A DNA stretch of 64,000 nucleotides from Chaetorhynchus papuensis (lineage: Eukaryota > Chordata > Aves > Passeriformes > Rhipiduridae): positions 726,794-790,793 of the forward strand of contig VWYX01000274.1 in NCBI GenBank assembly GCA_013396525.1. The letters are read 5' to 3'. Position 1 is the stretch's first letter, and every line of letters begins with the position of its first letter. The translations under genes and the position numbers were made by a program. The notes under the pieces were generated by a model. It was given only the letters and a program-made list of their open reading frames with translations, was not told the DNA's origin and ran no database searches. Below are positions 34,478 through 47,718 of the stretch, in pieces.

Positions 34478-36680
34478 GATGTAAATGAAAACAAGGCATG
34501 TTATGATGAGCTTCATTTTCCTATTGTGGTGTAATGTATTTACTCAAGAGCTGCTTGTGTACAGAAGACCTGCTAAAAGCAATGTTTGTTTTATTTTTTT
34601 TTAATTAAAACATACAATCACAGGTCCCCAATGACTATGGAAAAAGAGAGCAAAATCCTTTCTCGTTTTAAAATCCCTAAACTTAAAATAGGCTTGTGTC
34701 AAGAAAAGCAATAATTTCTGAGTTAACAATAACAGAACACAATACTTAATGGACTTTCTCTGCTTATTAATTAACGAATAGATTTCCCATATCTGCACAA
34801 ATCAATTAAAAATGAGATACCATTTGCCTTTGATACCCTATTTGTTTAGCCTTTCTCCAACCTGTGTATACTCAGCATGTAAGAGGGGGCAAAAATAAGG
34901 GCTTTTGTTCCTGTGAAAATCCTTACTTTGGAACCCACATTCTTACTAAGTTCACTGGAGACGAGTCATTCCTGATTTTCAGTAATGACCATTTTTTTGA
35001 GCTCATACTCCTTCTTACACAGTAATCAAAATGCTCTAAAGAGCTCAAATTGTTTCTAGGATGCAGCTTGGTCAAGTAGTTTTATGATTCCTTCCTAAAT
35101 TTTCTGATTTTGTGAGGGTCTCTTTTCTGAGGAAAGTGCTGCATTTATGTGGTTCAGAGGTGGTCATTGTTTGTATCAGCAACAACCACTGCCACTGTAA
35201 TTCCAGTGAGACAAATGCACATGTGAGTTTCCATTTGTACATATGATAAAAATATGTCTGACTCCACATTCACGCAGCAACCCAAGTATCTCTGGCAACC
35301 CAATTTTTGATGCTTTACAATGTGGCCCCAGGTCTAATAACCTTCTTCTGCAGATGCTGTTTTTGTATGTTTTTAATCACAAATCATTCCTTATCTATTA
35401 ACCAATCATATTTGCTAACTGGATTGCTTGTGAAGACCTCTTATTGTAATTAGCGTGCTTCAGCTGAAGAGTAAACAAATATTCTAACAAACTACTATGA
35501 CATAAGTTGATTTTCTGTTCTCAATCACTACCATTGTGGATACAGCAAGTTTTGAATTAAACATCTCTCCAAGATGTAATGATCTCAGTCAAGAACATTT
35601 TAATTAAATTAAGGGATTGAAACTTTTGTTTTTGACAGGGCATGAATAAATCACCAAGAGGTGAATCTGGTTCAGTGAAAAGCTTGATCCAGAGAAATCG
35701 TCTTGGAAATAATTAAAATTGTGTTGACCAACAGTGCTCAAATGGAATAGTAAATATTTTGTCAAGGGATGCTAAAACATAATGTACTACACAGAGTTCA
35801 AAGTGTTGTTATAAGGAGATGGGCATTTGCCTGTGTAACAAGGGTCCTCTGATGAGGAGGTCATGTCTTCTGCTAGCACCAGACCTCTGTTCTGTCACCC
35901 TGTGTTTGAGCTGACAGATGTGAATGTTGGGGTATTTCATGAACTAGATTAGCAACATTTTGGGAGGTCTAGATACACTGGGAGTCTGTCTGATAGGACT
36001 GGCACAGGGTTTGTTGTCTGCAGCTTGCAGACTCCTACTGGCTGCTCACCCACCATCACTGGAGCTGCAATATGCTACATTTACTATCACCTTTTGTTTT
36101 ACTGGCAGGATAAACAGAATGGGACATCAATCCATAGCAACAGATTTATGTGTATAAAAACAGTATGATTAGCATACTTAAATCAACAAAAAAGCATCTG
36201 TCTGGCTCCCTGATTTTAAGTTTGCACCTTGTTTTGAAACACACGTGCGCAAACACACGCGCCCGTGTCTGGATATTTAATCAGTCAAATTACCTAGGAA
36301 GTAGATTTTGAGTTTTGAATATATTATGAGCTTCCAAGAAATATGTTTACCCAAAATACCTATCTGGCATCTGTAGAAAAATTTCAAGGTTAAAGCGACC
36401 TAGGGATCCAGGCTGCAGAAGCTCACTCACACACCAGACAATATCTCTTTTCATATTCTTTAAACCACTGCACACAACTCTCCTAATCTTAATAGTGCTC
36501 TGGAGAGTGTGGAATGGCCAAAACATGAAGCAGAATAAACCAAATATACAGAAAACTGCTACATTTGCATTGCAAAACCTTGGCTTGGGTTTGAAAATAA
36601 TGGAATGACAGTCTGTCCTCTAAACAGTGTCCAACCTCCTTAACCTTTAAGTGTCATCTGCCTAGGCAGCCCTCAATGCT
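34478..36680. other. AT-rich noncoding sequence
   Basis: Unique DNA without a recognisable gene. An alternating purine-pyrimidine patch lies at 36239-36268. Confidence 0.55.
36239..36268. repeat. Alternating purine-pyrimidine, CpG-bearing patch
   Basis: acacacgtgcgc followed by acacacgcgc and gtgt: about 30 bp of mostly CA/CG alternation with six CpG steps, unusual in this CpG-poor window. It contains a CACGTG E-box at 36242-36247. Such runs can adopt Z-DNA under supercoiling. Confidence 0.7.
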
Positions 36681-36684
36681 TGTT

Positions 36685-36770
36685 TTTACAGATGAAAATA
36701 GGGCCCGTAGGACTTAAGACAGATCAAAAAACTGGGCAGTAACCACTGGGCTTGCTCCTGAAATAGATCA
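36685..36770 (+). repeat. Possible MIR-like relic, 3' part
   Basis: 'tttttacagatgaaaatagggcc' followed by 'aggacttaag' parallels the MIR segment 'attttacagatgaggaaactgaggc ... gaggttaagt', and 'ctgggc' could be what remains of the next block. It is short and strongly diverged. Confidence 0.35.
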
Positions 36771-39700
36771 AAAAAGGGCAAACCAAAATAAAAGAGATCT
36801 GATTAAGAATTGGGTTTATTTGGCTACACTGAAACGTGCAAGGTAGAGGAAGGGATGGAAAAAAGAGTGTAACCTGGTGGGAGGAAAAAAGGGCTATTAA
36901 AGAAGGGTACTCCCCTTAACCATGCTGTGGAAATCTTTCCTTGGTCATGTCCTGGAGGCACTAAAGCAAATGCAAAATGGGAGAATGTTCTTCCAAACTC
37001 CATTCATGTTCATCTCAGCTCTGTGTAGATCTGTCAGATCTCCTGCAGAATACGTGAGAACTTGCACACCTCCTTGTCTTCTTCTGACTTGCCTCCTCCT
37101 CCTCCAGGAAAGAAGCCAGCTACGTGATATTTCCTTGCAGTTGTTCACCTTTCAATTTGAATGCAGCACGAGAAGAGCAGAATTCTTAATTTTTCCTCAA
37201 TTAAGCAAGAAGACTTATTTTTCTGGGTGCCCTTGCTGCAACTCCACTTACAGACCATATCTAATTTCTCATGCTTATTGTCTCAACCTCTTTCAATTCC
37301 AAGATTTTCTTTCCAATTCTTGCAGCTAAATCCCTTTGCCAAGCCATCATAGTTTCATGTCACAAGTACTACAAGCTTCTCCATAGCCCTTTTAACCCCC
37401 ATTGCCCTCCGAGAAATCAAATGACACAAAAGAAAGGTCTAAACAGGGGTTTCAATATGTTGTGTCAGAAAAAGTGGCAATTTTAGTCTGTAATATGACA
37501 CTATAGATAAAGGAGGGGGGTTTTTTTAGGATATTTGTCCAGTTTTGTTGAAATAGTCAGCATTGCCCATGGATATTTTTGCATCTTCATGGTGGGAAGA
37601 TGTCTTTGTTCTCTCAATAAGATTTCTGAACACTAATGAAAAATTTGGCTTTTTCTTCCAGAACTGGTTTCACTGGCTTTGCCTTCCCTTCTCATAGGAT
37701 GAAGGGCAAAACACAGCAGGAAACCGAGACAATATTATTAAGTGTGCAAAGGAAAAAATGCTATAAATATTTTGGTTGAAACAGCAGAGACATTAAAGAT
37801 AAAAGTTAAATGGAAATAAAGGCAGTCAGATGGTTATTATATGTTGCTATAAAATCCAAGAGCTGTTAGAAAAGGTAGATCAGGATTTGCTTTTAAAAAA
37901 ATGACAGGCCTGTAAGAAAGCAATATTTTTGATTGATAGAGATTTTAATTGCTCTGATATTTATTGGAATGACAGCTATTAGGAATTGAAGCAGTGATAA
38001 GGGATTCTCTGAAGCTTGAGGGTATTTGGATAAACACCTCAAATTTGAATGCCTATCAGAAGGTTATTAAACTTATTAAAACCTTGAATTTTTCATTTGG
38101 GCTAAAAGTCTTTGAAAAGAGGTTTGCTTGGTGAATTTCTTATGAAATTATATTGATTCTGTTAGTGATGACTTTTTCTTTCTCTCCTCTTGAGAAGCAT
38201 GTGCAAGCTAGGTTAGGCAGGAATTGCTGACATGCATATCTGCAGAGATTATAGTGTTAAGGACAAAAAACCATGTGGGTAAAACATGTTCCAGAAAAAT
38301 GTGTAGCCTTAGAATTAGCAAATGGTGTTACTTCCCCTAGCAATTCAGGTTTTATTTATAAGAGACCTAATCTGTACATGTGCTGTTTTCCATCTATGGC
38401 AACTTGTGTTTTTAGAAAGTTAATTACTTGCTTTGGATATGTAATTGGAAAATTTAGTCCTGAATTATTTACAGTTCTCTTCTGGATGCCTGATTTTTCT
38501 GTGGTCCAAAATGATTGTAGAACTGTTGAGCATCCAAAGCCTGAACCAAAGGGAGGAGGAGGGTCTCATTGTGTCAGAGACCAGGGGTTGTGAGAGCTCC
38601 AAGTGTGGCCATCACATCACAGCTTTGCTGATCTATGTATCTTTTATTATCCTACAGAGATGAAAAACGAATGGCACAGTTAATAAAATGGCCATTCATT
38701 ATCTTTCATGCATATTTTCTCTTTTTTTAAATGTTTTATTTAGTCTTTTCCACATTAAAAAGCAAGAGGGCAGAGTTCTAGTACTATTTAACCTCATGAC
38801 ATCAGTCATATGAGGGTAGGATTTTTCCTTCTTTGTTTCCCTCTCTAAATGCCATCCCAGTAATGTGTTAGTCATGACCATTCATTATCATTAGCTAAAC
38901 CAGTTCCCTGGGAGATGTGATAATAAAATGTTGAAATTATAAATTGATTAAGTGCATATGTTATATACTGATGGTTGGGTATAAAGTGTAAGTACAGGTA
39001 TGCTTTGCAAGAAACATTTATATGGGTACTTTGAGTGGGATGGCCTATAGCTGTAACAACTTGAATTGTTTTCTCCAAGAGTATTGGAAAAGGATGATGT
39101 GAGGAAACCGTCACTATTTTTGGAATAATACAGTCTAGAGTGGTTGTATCAGATCTCAGATGAAATGTAACTGTGCAACTCTAGCACTGTGCTGCTTTTT
39201 GGAACAGTTCACGTGGCTGAGGATTTTTGAGTAGATGTGGTGAAATGCGAGGGAGTGGATCCTTCCAATGTGTGTACATGTTGTGAATCAACAGAGCCAT
39301 AAACTGCTACAGGGGGAAAAAAAAGTGTAAAAATCAAGGCAGAAGCACAGGCAGCTGTTGTATGAGTTTGGGAAGAAAATGGAGTTCAAGGGGAGATTTG
39401 AGAGAGAGAAAGTAATGCCCTATATTCTAGAAGTGGATGGAAATGGAATTAGCTGAGAGATACTGAGAAGAGTTAGGCTGAAGAAGTCAGCATTGACAAA
39501 AAGGAAGCCTCAGCCCAGAGTTTCAAATACACATGTCGACTTTGGAGATGTTATTTGCAAAACGCTTCAGTTCTTTCACATGTGGTTTTCCCTTTGTCAG
39601 TTTTTATCCAGTCAGCTTTCTTCTCTTCTGTAGCCCTTTATAATTTCCTGTATCTTGTCCTGCTTCCCAATCTCTTCCTCTTCCTGTCCTCTCCCATTCG

Positions 39701-42700
39701 GTCCCTCACTGTGGGACTCAATTCATTAATGCTTGCAGTGAAATGCTTCTGAAATTCTGCACTAGAAGGGCAGAATCTGTCTGGTAAATACATACAAAGG
39801 CTTTCCACTGGTTTTGAGCAGATTCCGTCCAATGTACTGCATATATATTGCACTATTTCAGACTCCTGAATATTTGGGAAATTTTCATATTTGAATTTTA
39901 ATGCTAAACACAGAACTGTAACTTCGACTTGATTTTATTCTTCCATGCAGGGTGAGGATATACCAGACAATAATTAAGAATGTGAAAAAAAAGCTGCAGA
40001 GGAGAGACAATAATCCAAATATTTCTATATATCAAACCTCCACATTGTTAGCAAAGTTTTTTTTTATAACAGTATGTTTTCTTTTGCACTGACAAAATGA
40101 CATGACATAACCCTTGACATTTGAGAGGAATATGGTTGGTTTTTTCAGATGGATTAGTTCAGGTAAGCAGATCTGATTCAAATATTTAACAGATTGTCCA
40201 TAAATCTGACATTCATGGGAAGCTGCTAATTCTGAAGTGATCGTAAACACTTCACAAATGCAGAGACTTCAGTTAGCACATAACTCACTGAAGACTAGAA
40301 ACTGAGATGGTTGCTTCTGACAAATCTTTCATTGATGTGTGTGTCTAACCATCAAGAATGAACAAAGAGTCAGCATGTTTCACAAAATACTCTGCGTATT
40401 GTAATTCTTCTGTAAAAGTATTTGACATCTTTTTAGATTTTTTTTCTTGGATTTACTTTATGTTGCAATCAATCTTGATTCAACAAAATGCTCTTACCAA
40501 AACATTTTTTAATGATAAAACAATGACAGCAGTAAATTTGCATAACCAATGAGTTATTTCATTGTTTCTTTTTGCTATAGTATTATTCTTTTCTTTGTTT
40601 CAGAGTAGTGTCTGCTAGTCAGTGTGGACCAAAGAAAATAGTTTGGTTGAAATGGATTGAAATTCTTCATTAAGGCTCAAAGTTAAAACAGTTTATTGGG
40701 TAATTCTTCATAATTGCAGAGACTCTGTAGTGCTGTGTTAAACCTAGGAGCAGCTGCAGTGCAGTAGCTGGACTGTTCCAGCAAAAATTCCACACTTTGG
40801 AGAAGTAAAGGGCAGGTTGTGTGCCCAATAATAATCATTCCTGCCACCTACAAATGCGGTGCACCCTTTAATTTTTTCTGCCCATGTGTCCATGCCATTG
40901 AAGAGACAGAGGGCACTTGGGGCCAAATGTCTCTGTGAGGGCCTCCACAGTAATTATTGCCATGTCCATTAGGATTTTCCTGTTCTCTAGTGGAGTAAAT
41001 CAAGGGCCAACCCAAAGATGAGGTATATTTTTTTCTGGGATTGAGCTGCAGCAAGCATGGGTGGTCTCACCGAGGCCCATCTCTGTGTCTGTGACACACT
41101 CTCCTGTGTTGGGACCTGTGTCCAGATCACTTTGCACCTCACTCCAAGCCAGCAGGGCTGCTCTGGAGGTTTTCAGAGCACTGCACTGGGCCATGTCCAC
41201 GTGGCCTCCAGTGAAGGCTTAAACAAGGCTGCTCTGGTGGGGTGGGTGTGCCTTTGAGCTCCCTCCAGATGGCTGAATTCAATCACTTTGGCATTGCTTT
41301 TCTGCTCTGTTTGGGGTCTTAACATCTTCCAAAGTCATTCTATCCCCTTCCAGAGTGAGTGGCACTCACAATGCCAACCACATCCTGTGTTTACACAAGT
41401 CTTGCAGCAAACTGTGTGCAGTGTCCAGCAGCTTTCCCAACTTCTGTCAAAATGCTCAGAATAGATTCTTCCCAAATTGCCCACCTGTATGTGGGCCTGA
41501 AAGAAGGCTGGTCATGGGTGCCACACATATTTTGCAGAAGGCATGAGGACAAATTCCTGTTCCTTTTCTTTTAAAGAGTTTTAACTCTGATTCTTCTACT
41601 GATGTGACTAGGAGCTTCCTTCATGTTGTCCAAAATAGTGACATTTTGATATAATCCAGACCTGTGGGTGCAACTAATGAGGAGAGTAAAACAGAAGACG
41701 CAAACTTCAGAAAAAGATTAAAAATATACTATGGAAATAGCCCGTCTAGGTTTTGACAGATGAAATTTGAAGACAAATGATTTGTCTTTCAGGCAAAGGC
41801 ATTTTTAAAAGAGAATTTAAATGTAATGCATGAGGAAGAGTTGTGCTGGCCTGAAAGGAGGATTAACTGACATGATCTTGATCATAGGGTCATTATACTG
41901 CTACCTTGGAAAATAATAAAACAAACAAAAAATGTTAACAGGAGGTCAGGGCAGTGGCTTTTAGCAGCTTAGACCATGGCAGGAAAAACGTAACATACTG
42001 AGCTGCAGAATGTAGGCATTGCCTGATTGTGGGAGATTTATGGGCTTTGTGGGGAACAGAGGGCCATGTTGCATTTCTAACACAGTCCTGCTGTCCGCAG
42101 ACCTGGAGAAGGGAGAGCAGCCAGAAACAGCTTTCCCCAGAAATGTTTCCTGTAACGGGGGCTGCAGTGAAAACTATCCGGGTCTCTGGTTTGACTTAGC
42201 AATCAGGTCATGCTAAAAAAAAAAAATTCCAGTCACTTCTGCAGCAAAAATCTTTGTATGGAATAAAAAAGAAAAAAAAAAAAAAAAAAAAAAGAAGAGG
42301 TGTTGCAAGATTGATAAAATGTGCTCATCACATAATCTTGTAGCGCTGCTCCGACAGAAAAATGTATAACAATATGTGCAATTTATTGATAAATGTCAGC
42401 CTAAATAGTCTGCGAGAGAAGGGGGGAGCAGAAAGCTATACATTTCCCACAAGCACCCCCTCAGGCAGCAGCTTGAGCAAATACAATACATGCAATGCAA
42501 TAAACTAAGATTATGGGACTTCACCGCAGACAAGTGTGGCCTTCACCGTAGGCTAAGTAGGCAGTCACCTCAGCACTATATTTAAAGGGGCACTGGAATA
42601 ACAGAGATAACATGGTCATTCTCCAGTACTCCTGCTCAGACCAGCTCTTCTACGACTGTTTCAATAACACTTGTCTTTCTGTCTGATAGGATCTTTCTGT
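36771..42700. other. Noncoding sequence, nothing identifiable
   Basis: Unique, mostly AT-rich. The frame at 36922-37329 (135 codons, plus) is Cys/Ser/Leu/Phe-rich without a domain. Poly-A tracts are at 42215-42226 and 42272-42293. No RNA gene, LTR or CR1 is recognised. Confidence 0.55.
42272..42293. repeat. Poly-A tract (22)
   Basis: Twenty-two A, 45 bp after a 12-A run. No retrocopy body is recognised upstream. Confidence 0.9.
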
Positions 42701-42710
42701 CATTTTTATG

Positions 42711-42920
42711 TAGAACCTCAGGACTCGCACATCCTCGGCGGTGTTCACGGGCAGGATTTCCAGCCGTGCAGGATTCCCAGCCGTGCAGGGCTGAGCAGGA
42801 GGGTGAGCTTGATTTACGGCAGGGCTGCTGCCTCCAGCTCTGAGCCCCTGCAGCCTGGGGTTGCCTCTGTGGACTCTCCGCGTGGGCGTTTGACCCTGTG
42901 CAGGCTCAGAGCTGCACAAA
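42711..42920. other. GC- and CpG-richer patch
   Basis: About 200 bp with more CpG than the rest of the window (ctcgcac, ctcggcgg, cacggg, two ccgtg, tacggc, tccgcgtgggcg). It includes a 17-bp tandem duplication. Open frames on both strands (plus 42671-42925; minus 42650-42979) run through it but show no domain. It is too small for a classical CpG island. It could be a short exon, a small regulatory island or just GC-rich unique sequence. Confidence 0.5.
42752..42785. repeat. 17-bp tandem duplication
   Basis: caggatttccagccgtg (42752-42768) is followed directly by caggattcccagccgtg (42769-42785); one mismatch in 17. A third partial unit, cagg, follows. Confidence 0.85.
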
Positions 42921-45900
42921 CCTAAACCCAAGATGGGAATGTGGGCTCCCCACAATTGGGGGGGAGCATTTTGGCACAAGGCTTCAGACCAAAGGGATTC
43001 ACTGCGGGGAATGGGGCATTAAGGACTGTTTCAGTCTTTCAGCAGCACACGGCTGAAGACTGGCTGAGGGAGTTTTCAGACAAAGAAATCAGCTGCAGTC
43101 TGAGGGTACAAATGCCACTTTCACTGTGGGGATGATGGGGCTTATGCTATTATCTTGGTCCAGTTCAATTCCTTCTTGTTGCAAGGCCGCATTTCAGTAA
43201 GTAACACAAAATGACTGCAATCAGACTCTACCTTCCTGCAGGAAAACGAAATTTTAAGGTGACAAAATGACAACATCTGGCCTAAATAACAATTTTAAGA
43301 GGATATTCTAGGCTTACGTTGTCAGACCCTCTGGAAGCATGGACTTTCTCACTGGTGGCATATGTAAGCAGCAAAATACTATAAAACACTTTTTTTCTTT
43401 TTACGTGAGGACTCTTGTAAGTGAAAGACCCTTCTGAAAACTGCATGAAACTGAAGCACCCTAAGCAATTTAAAAACATACAGTTATTGCTACTTATAAG
43501 GCAGCTCAGATTTGCAAAGGATCACATCCATGCATGTGAGATTTGGGGTGCTTTATAATGACCCATGCAACAAATGCCTAAAATAAATAATTACAATATA
43601 AATAGGTTGTTCTCCTGTTTTTCTGGAGCCTAAGGAGGCTTTGTCCGTGTAGGCCTGCTAAAATACGTATGAGCTGAGGTACTTGTTTTTGATAGTAAGC
43701 TGAGTATGCAGAGAAACATAAATCAGTTTTTTCCTCTTTACTGCTGTTTTCCTCAGTCAGCTTTCCCATAATGCCTCCGCAGGAGCTGACAGCTGGATGC
43801 AGCACAAGACCCTGCTGGACAACTGTCAGGTTTGTTGAAGGATATTAAAGAGAACTTGATCATGTGTCAGCTCTCTTCAAAACACACTCACATTGGAAAA
43901 GTGATATATCTGTCAAAGCAAGGACTTCAGCATTTGGCAGAACAGGCCATTTTCACAAACAAAACTGTCCAATTACATTAGGGGGCATGAACTTCAGGTG
44001 TGTATGCCAGGGACAGAAAGATCTGCAGCCACACATCACAGACACTGTCTCCTTAAGCCATATGGTTGGATGTGGGCTGCATCTCAAGCATAGTTTCTTT
44101 ATGCTTCATAGATTAGGAATTAATTTAAAATTATCAGAAACATAAATTGCTGCTTTGAACTTCTACATGAACTTTTTTTTTTTTTCTTATTTCACTGAAG
44201 GCTGCCAAGAATTCATTTTAGGAGAGAGAGAGAGAGAGTGGAAAATTTATCAAGTTTGATTAGATGATTAAGAACTAAGCTACGGAACAGAAATGCTTCT
44301 TTCTTGTTTTGTTTTTTAAATGCTTTTAGGAAGACTAGTGTGAGTTTTGATTAAATAGCATCATTGGTTAGGAAACAAATTGTGCCTGAGAGAATAACAG
44401 CAAAGACTTTTTCTTGGAAATATGCTATAGTTGAGTTTAGGTCTTTCTTGGCTCACACAGAAATGCAGACATTTGGTGGGAGTGAGCTTTCAAGTTGAAA
44501 CCGCTTGTATCACACACAATATCCTGTGTGTGGGGAACTGTTACATCTAAGTTCAAGAAAACCATCAAGATTCAGTGATGAGGATGGAAACTGTCTTGAT
44601 CACATTGTTTATGCCAAAATGCTCATTTTTTGTGTACAAGAAATTCCAGGCTTTATCTGTGTGTGGAGGTAAAACACTGCAGTGTAGTACAGAGCCATAC
44701 AGTCTTTGACAGGCAGAATTTACAAAGGATGAGCTCAGTTTGGGACTAGTCTTAGGAGATGCTAAGGTGAATTCACCTTTTTTAGCTTGCTTACTATTCT
44801 ACTAAAGAACTGTCAACATTTGTACAACCTTTTAAATATAAATTATGATAAGATTTCACAATGGAAATGTGAAAAACATGGCATTAAGTTTCATATTCCA
44901 ACTAAACATCTGGGCTAAATTTTTTGTCTTTTACCTTGTGCAATCCCACCAAAGGCTGTTCATTAAAATGACAGCTCTCAATATTATTTTTTTTCCCTTT
45001 TCTTTCCAAATTTGCAGAACCAAAATGCCACTTCCATTAGGACAATTATTTATTTTGAATGAAAATAGAAATTCTTCTTTCTTCTCCTCTGGGACAGGGA
45101 ATGCCACATGAACTCAGTTCCAGGAGAGCAAGTACCTCTTCTTTGTCTCCTGGTTACTGTACGCTTCCTTAGCCAAGTTCCCCCTCAGGAGCAGGAAAAC
45201 TAACAGATAGTTATAGTTTTTTATGTTGTCAAATAAGTATATGTGTACATATACAGGCACACACACACATACGTGCACTTATCCATACACATCCCCAAGT
45301 TCTTCTGCCTTGCTTTGGTTTCCTCTTCACACTTTTCCCATTAACAAAATTATCCTTTTCCTTTACTTTGTCTTCACTTGCAAAAATGATGTCTTTTAAC
45401 AGCAAAATATCACACAGCTGCAGAACTATCTGCTTTTAAACCTTCCTGGGGACAAATCTTGGAGTGGTTTGCTGTGAAGCATTTGTGCAAGATTGACAGT
45501 GTGCCCACATCTGAGGGTTTGAGTTCACCAGCTACTTTGCAGTAACTCCTAGAGGTTGTGAATCAGCCATGTGTGCTTGCAGGGTAAGCAGAAAAGCCAT
45601 GAAAGTTTTTGGTTTCTTGGTCCGTGAAAGCCAATGTAGGTGAATAGCTCCATACCTTCTTTTTGAGGCTGTCTTCAAACTTAGAAAAGACATTTCTGCT
45701 GTTGCAGTACTAATTGTATGTTTTCAAGATTGTTTTCATTCACAGTCAGATTTGTCTTTTTGTCTTGTGAGATCTCTGGAAAACAATAGAAAGAACCCTC
45801 CCTTGTCTCCACCTAGTCTTTTGTGTCATTGCCCTGATGGATGTAACCCACATTTTGAGAAATAGGCACTGTTCTGTGTTATTACATTTGTTTCAAAATC

Positions 45901-46055
45901 TTCCTCTAAAAGTAGCTTAATTTCTGTAGAGCTGACATTATGATTGATAGGAATTTCTGCATCACAGTCAGTAATCCTTAAGAAACTAAATACCTAAGTG
46001 GAAACAGTTGTAGTAAGAGCTTTTAACTGTATGTCCATGATAGCTGCACAGTAAT
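42921..46055. other. Noncoding sequence, nothing identifiable
   Basis: Contains a 13-T run at 44173-44185, (GA)8 at 44222-44238 and a near-palindrome gtatatgtgtacatatac plus (CA)6 at 45238-45269. No gene is seen. Confidence 0.55.
44222..44238. repeat. (GA)n microsatellite
   Basis: Eight perfect GA units plus a final G. Confidence 0.9.
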
Positions 46056-46059
46056 GTGC

Positions 46060-46113
46060 TGACATGTCACCATGACAATGATGTGACATGTCACCTCACA
46101 CAGTGACATGTGA
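46060..46113. promoter_or_regulatory. Three copies of a CATG-centred palindrome
   Basis: TGACATGTCA is perfectly palindromic and occurs at 46060-46069 and 46084-46093; the second extends to the 12-bp palindrome GTGACATGTCAC. A one-base variant, TGACATGTGA, lies at 46104-46113. Starts are 24 and 20 bp apart. The GACATGTC core is the preferred centre of p53-family half-sites (RRRCWWGYYY), with the outer bases mismatched. TGACA halves also fit TALE homeodomain factors. No binding is shown. Confidence 0.5.
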
Positions 46114-47718
46114 CAGCCACAGAGTAACTCTGGCACTACGGGATAAATCACAGTTTGTGTGTAACTGCTCTCTGGCTGCTGATCCAGTTCTGGGACAGAC
46201 ACAGCACTTCTGATTTCTAATTAGCTCCAGACCTCACTGTTTCAAATCCACTGGCCAACTCACAGTGGGGTGGATGATGATGTTAAGAGAGATCTGAAGG
46301 AGGTGAAGTTATTTGTACAGAAATCATCAGCATAGGCCTGGTAAAGGGCTTTTCTGCTTGTCTGCAACAGAGCCTAGGGGAACTCACGGTGGAGACCCAC
46401 ATCCTGTCCCTGTGCAGGCAGGCTAAAGGGCTCAGGAGAGGACTGATCCCTTCTGCTTTCCCAGTTCTCCAGCAGGACAGCAGAGTTAGAGTGGATGCAA
46501 TGAGGAAGGGCCGGCCATGGGCAGTTCTGTGGGTGGCTGAGGAGCAGGAGTGGGAGCAGGGTTTGGTCCTTGCCCTGCAGGAAGAACAGGGACTCTGAGC
46601 TGTGGTGGGACTGGGAAGCCAGACTGTTCCCCAGCCTCACCTCTCTGCTCCTCAGGAGTCAGTCTGGTCTGCTGGCACTATCCAAATGAAGCAAGCCTTT
46701 CCTGCTTGTTTGAAAGCATCCAAACGGTGTTGTGAGGGCTGGGTGGCAGTCAAAGCTGAAGCAGCAGGTCTGAGCTTTCACAAATTGCTGCATTTTTTAA
46801 TTCTTCTGTTAAAAGAAAAAGCTCCTTCCCGTCTCTCCTGATCCACACTGTGTCCTTCCCAGCCCTGTGGTGCCTGTAGTCTTGGAAGATGGGCTCTGCG
46901 TGAGACCTTCAAACTTTTTAGTCTAGTGGGTGTGACGACTGGTTTAAATTTTTTTTTTAAATTATTCTTTGTAATAGTCCAGTCCTATTCATGGACTGTG
47001 TACCTGGAGTCACATTTGAAGATCAGTGTTTATATGAAGAGCAAGCTCTATTATGGTTGCTAAGAGCTGAAGGAGCTGCTGTGATACTGACCTCTGCAAA
47101 TCTGGCACCTAAGGGGTCCCTCATTGTGGGCCCAGCACCTCATGCACACAGCCTCCCAGCTCAGAGCTGCGAGGAGCTGGGAATAATCTGCACGGACTGA
47201 CACAAACAGTTGTGCTCAACTGCAAGCTAGAATTACAGCAGAATTTATTACAGTGCATTCAGTGTTCAAGCTAACACACTGTGAGTCTCAGCTGCAAGTG
47301 GGGGCACAGCAATGGGCTAATTCAGCTTTATAAATTTTAGAGAGGCACTGAATTTTGCCTGTCTGACTTGTAGGATGGGTGCAGCCATTGTATGAATATT
47401 AGCACTCATGTCTGCAGTAACCTAGGGTTTAAAAAAACCTGGATTTAAAGTCTGCCATCAGGCTGTTGAAACTAATTCACTATAGAAAATTGATTTCATT
47501 CAACTTGAGATAGGAAGCCAGCCTGAATATGGTATTGTAGCCCAAAAATGAGATGGGAAAAGAGGACCACCTCTTCATTCTGGTGTAGAAAACCCCCAAT
47601 TTTATATTTTTCTGTGTAGTGAAACCTTTTCAGTGTAATTCTTCAGTGTTGGGTAAGGTTGTCTACAGGGGAAAATACGGATTGGGTTTGTTCCCATGGG
47701 TGTGTCTGTGTTTTATAA
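46114..47718. other. Noncoding sequence, partly GC-rich
   Basis: 46.37-46.70 kb has higher GC and several overlapping frames on both strands without domains. The remainder is unremarkable. Confidence 0.55.

Noticed and set aside
42650..42979. 109-codon minus-strand frame through the CpG-richer patch
   Set aside because: The C-terminal part looks somewhat protein-like, but I could not match it to any family, and the plus strand is open as well.
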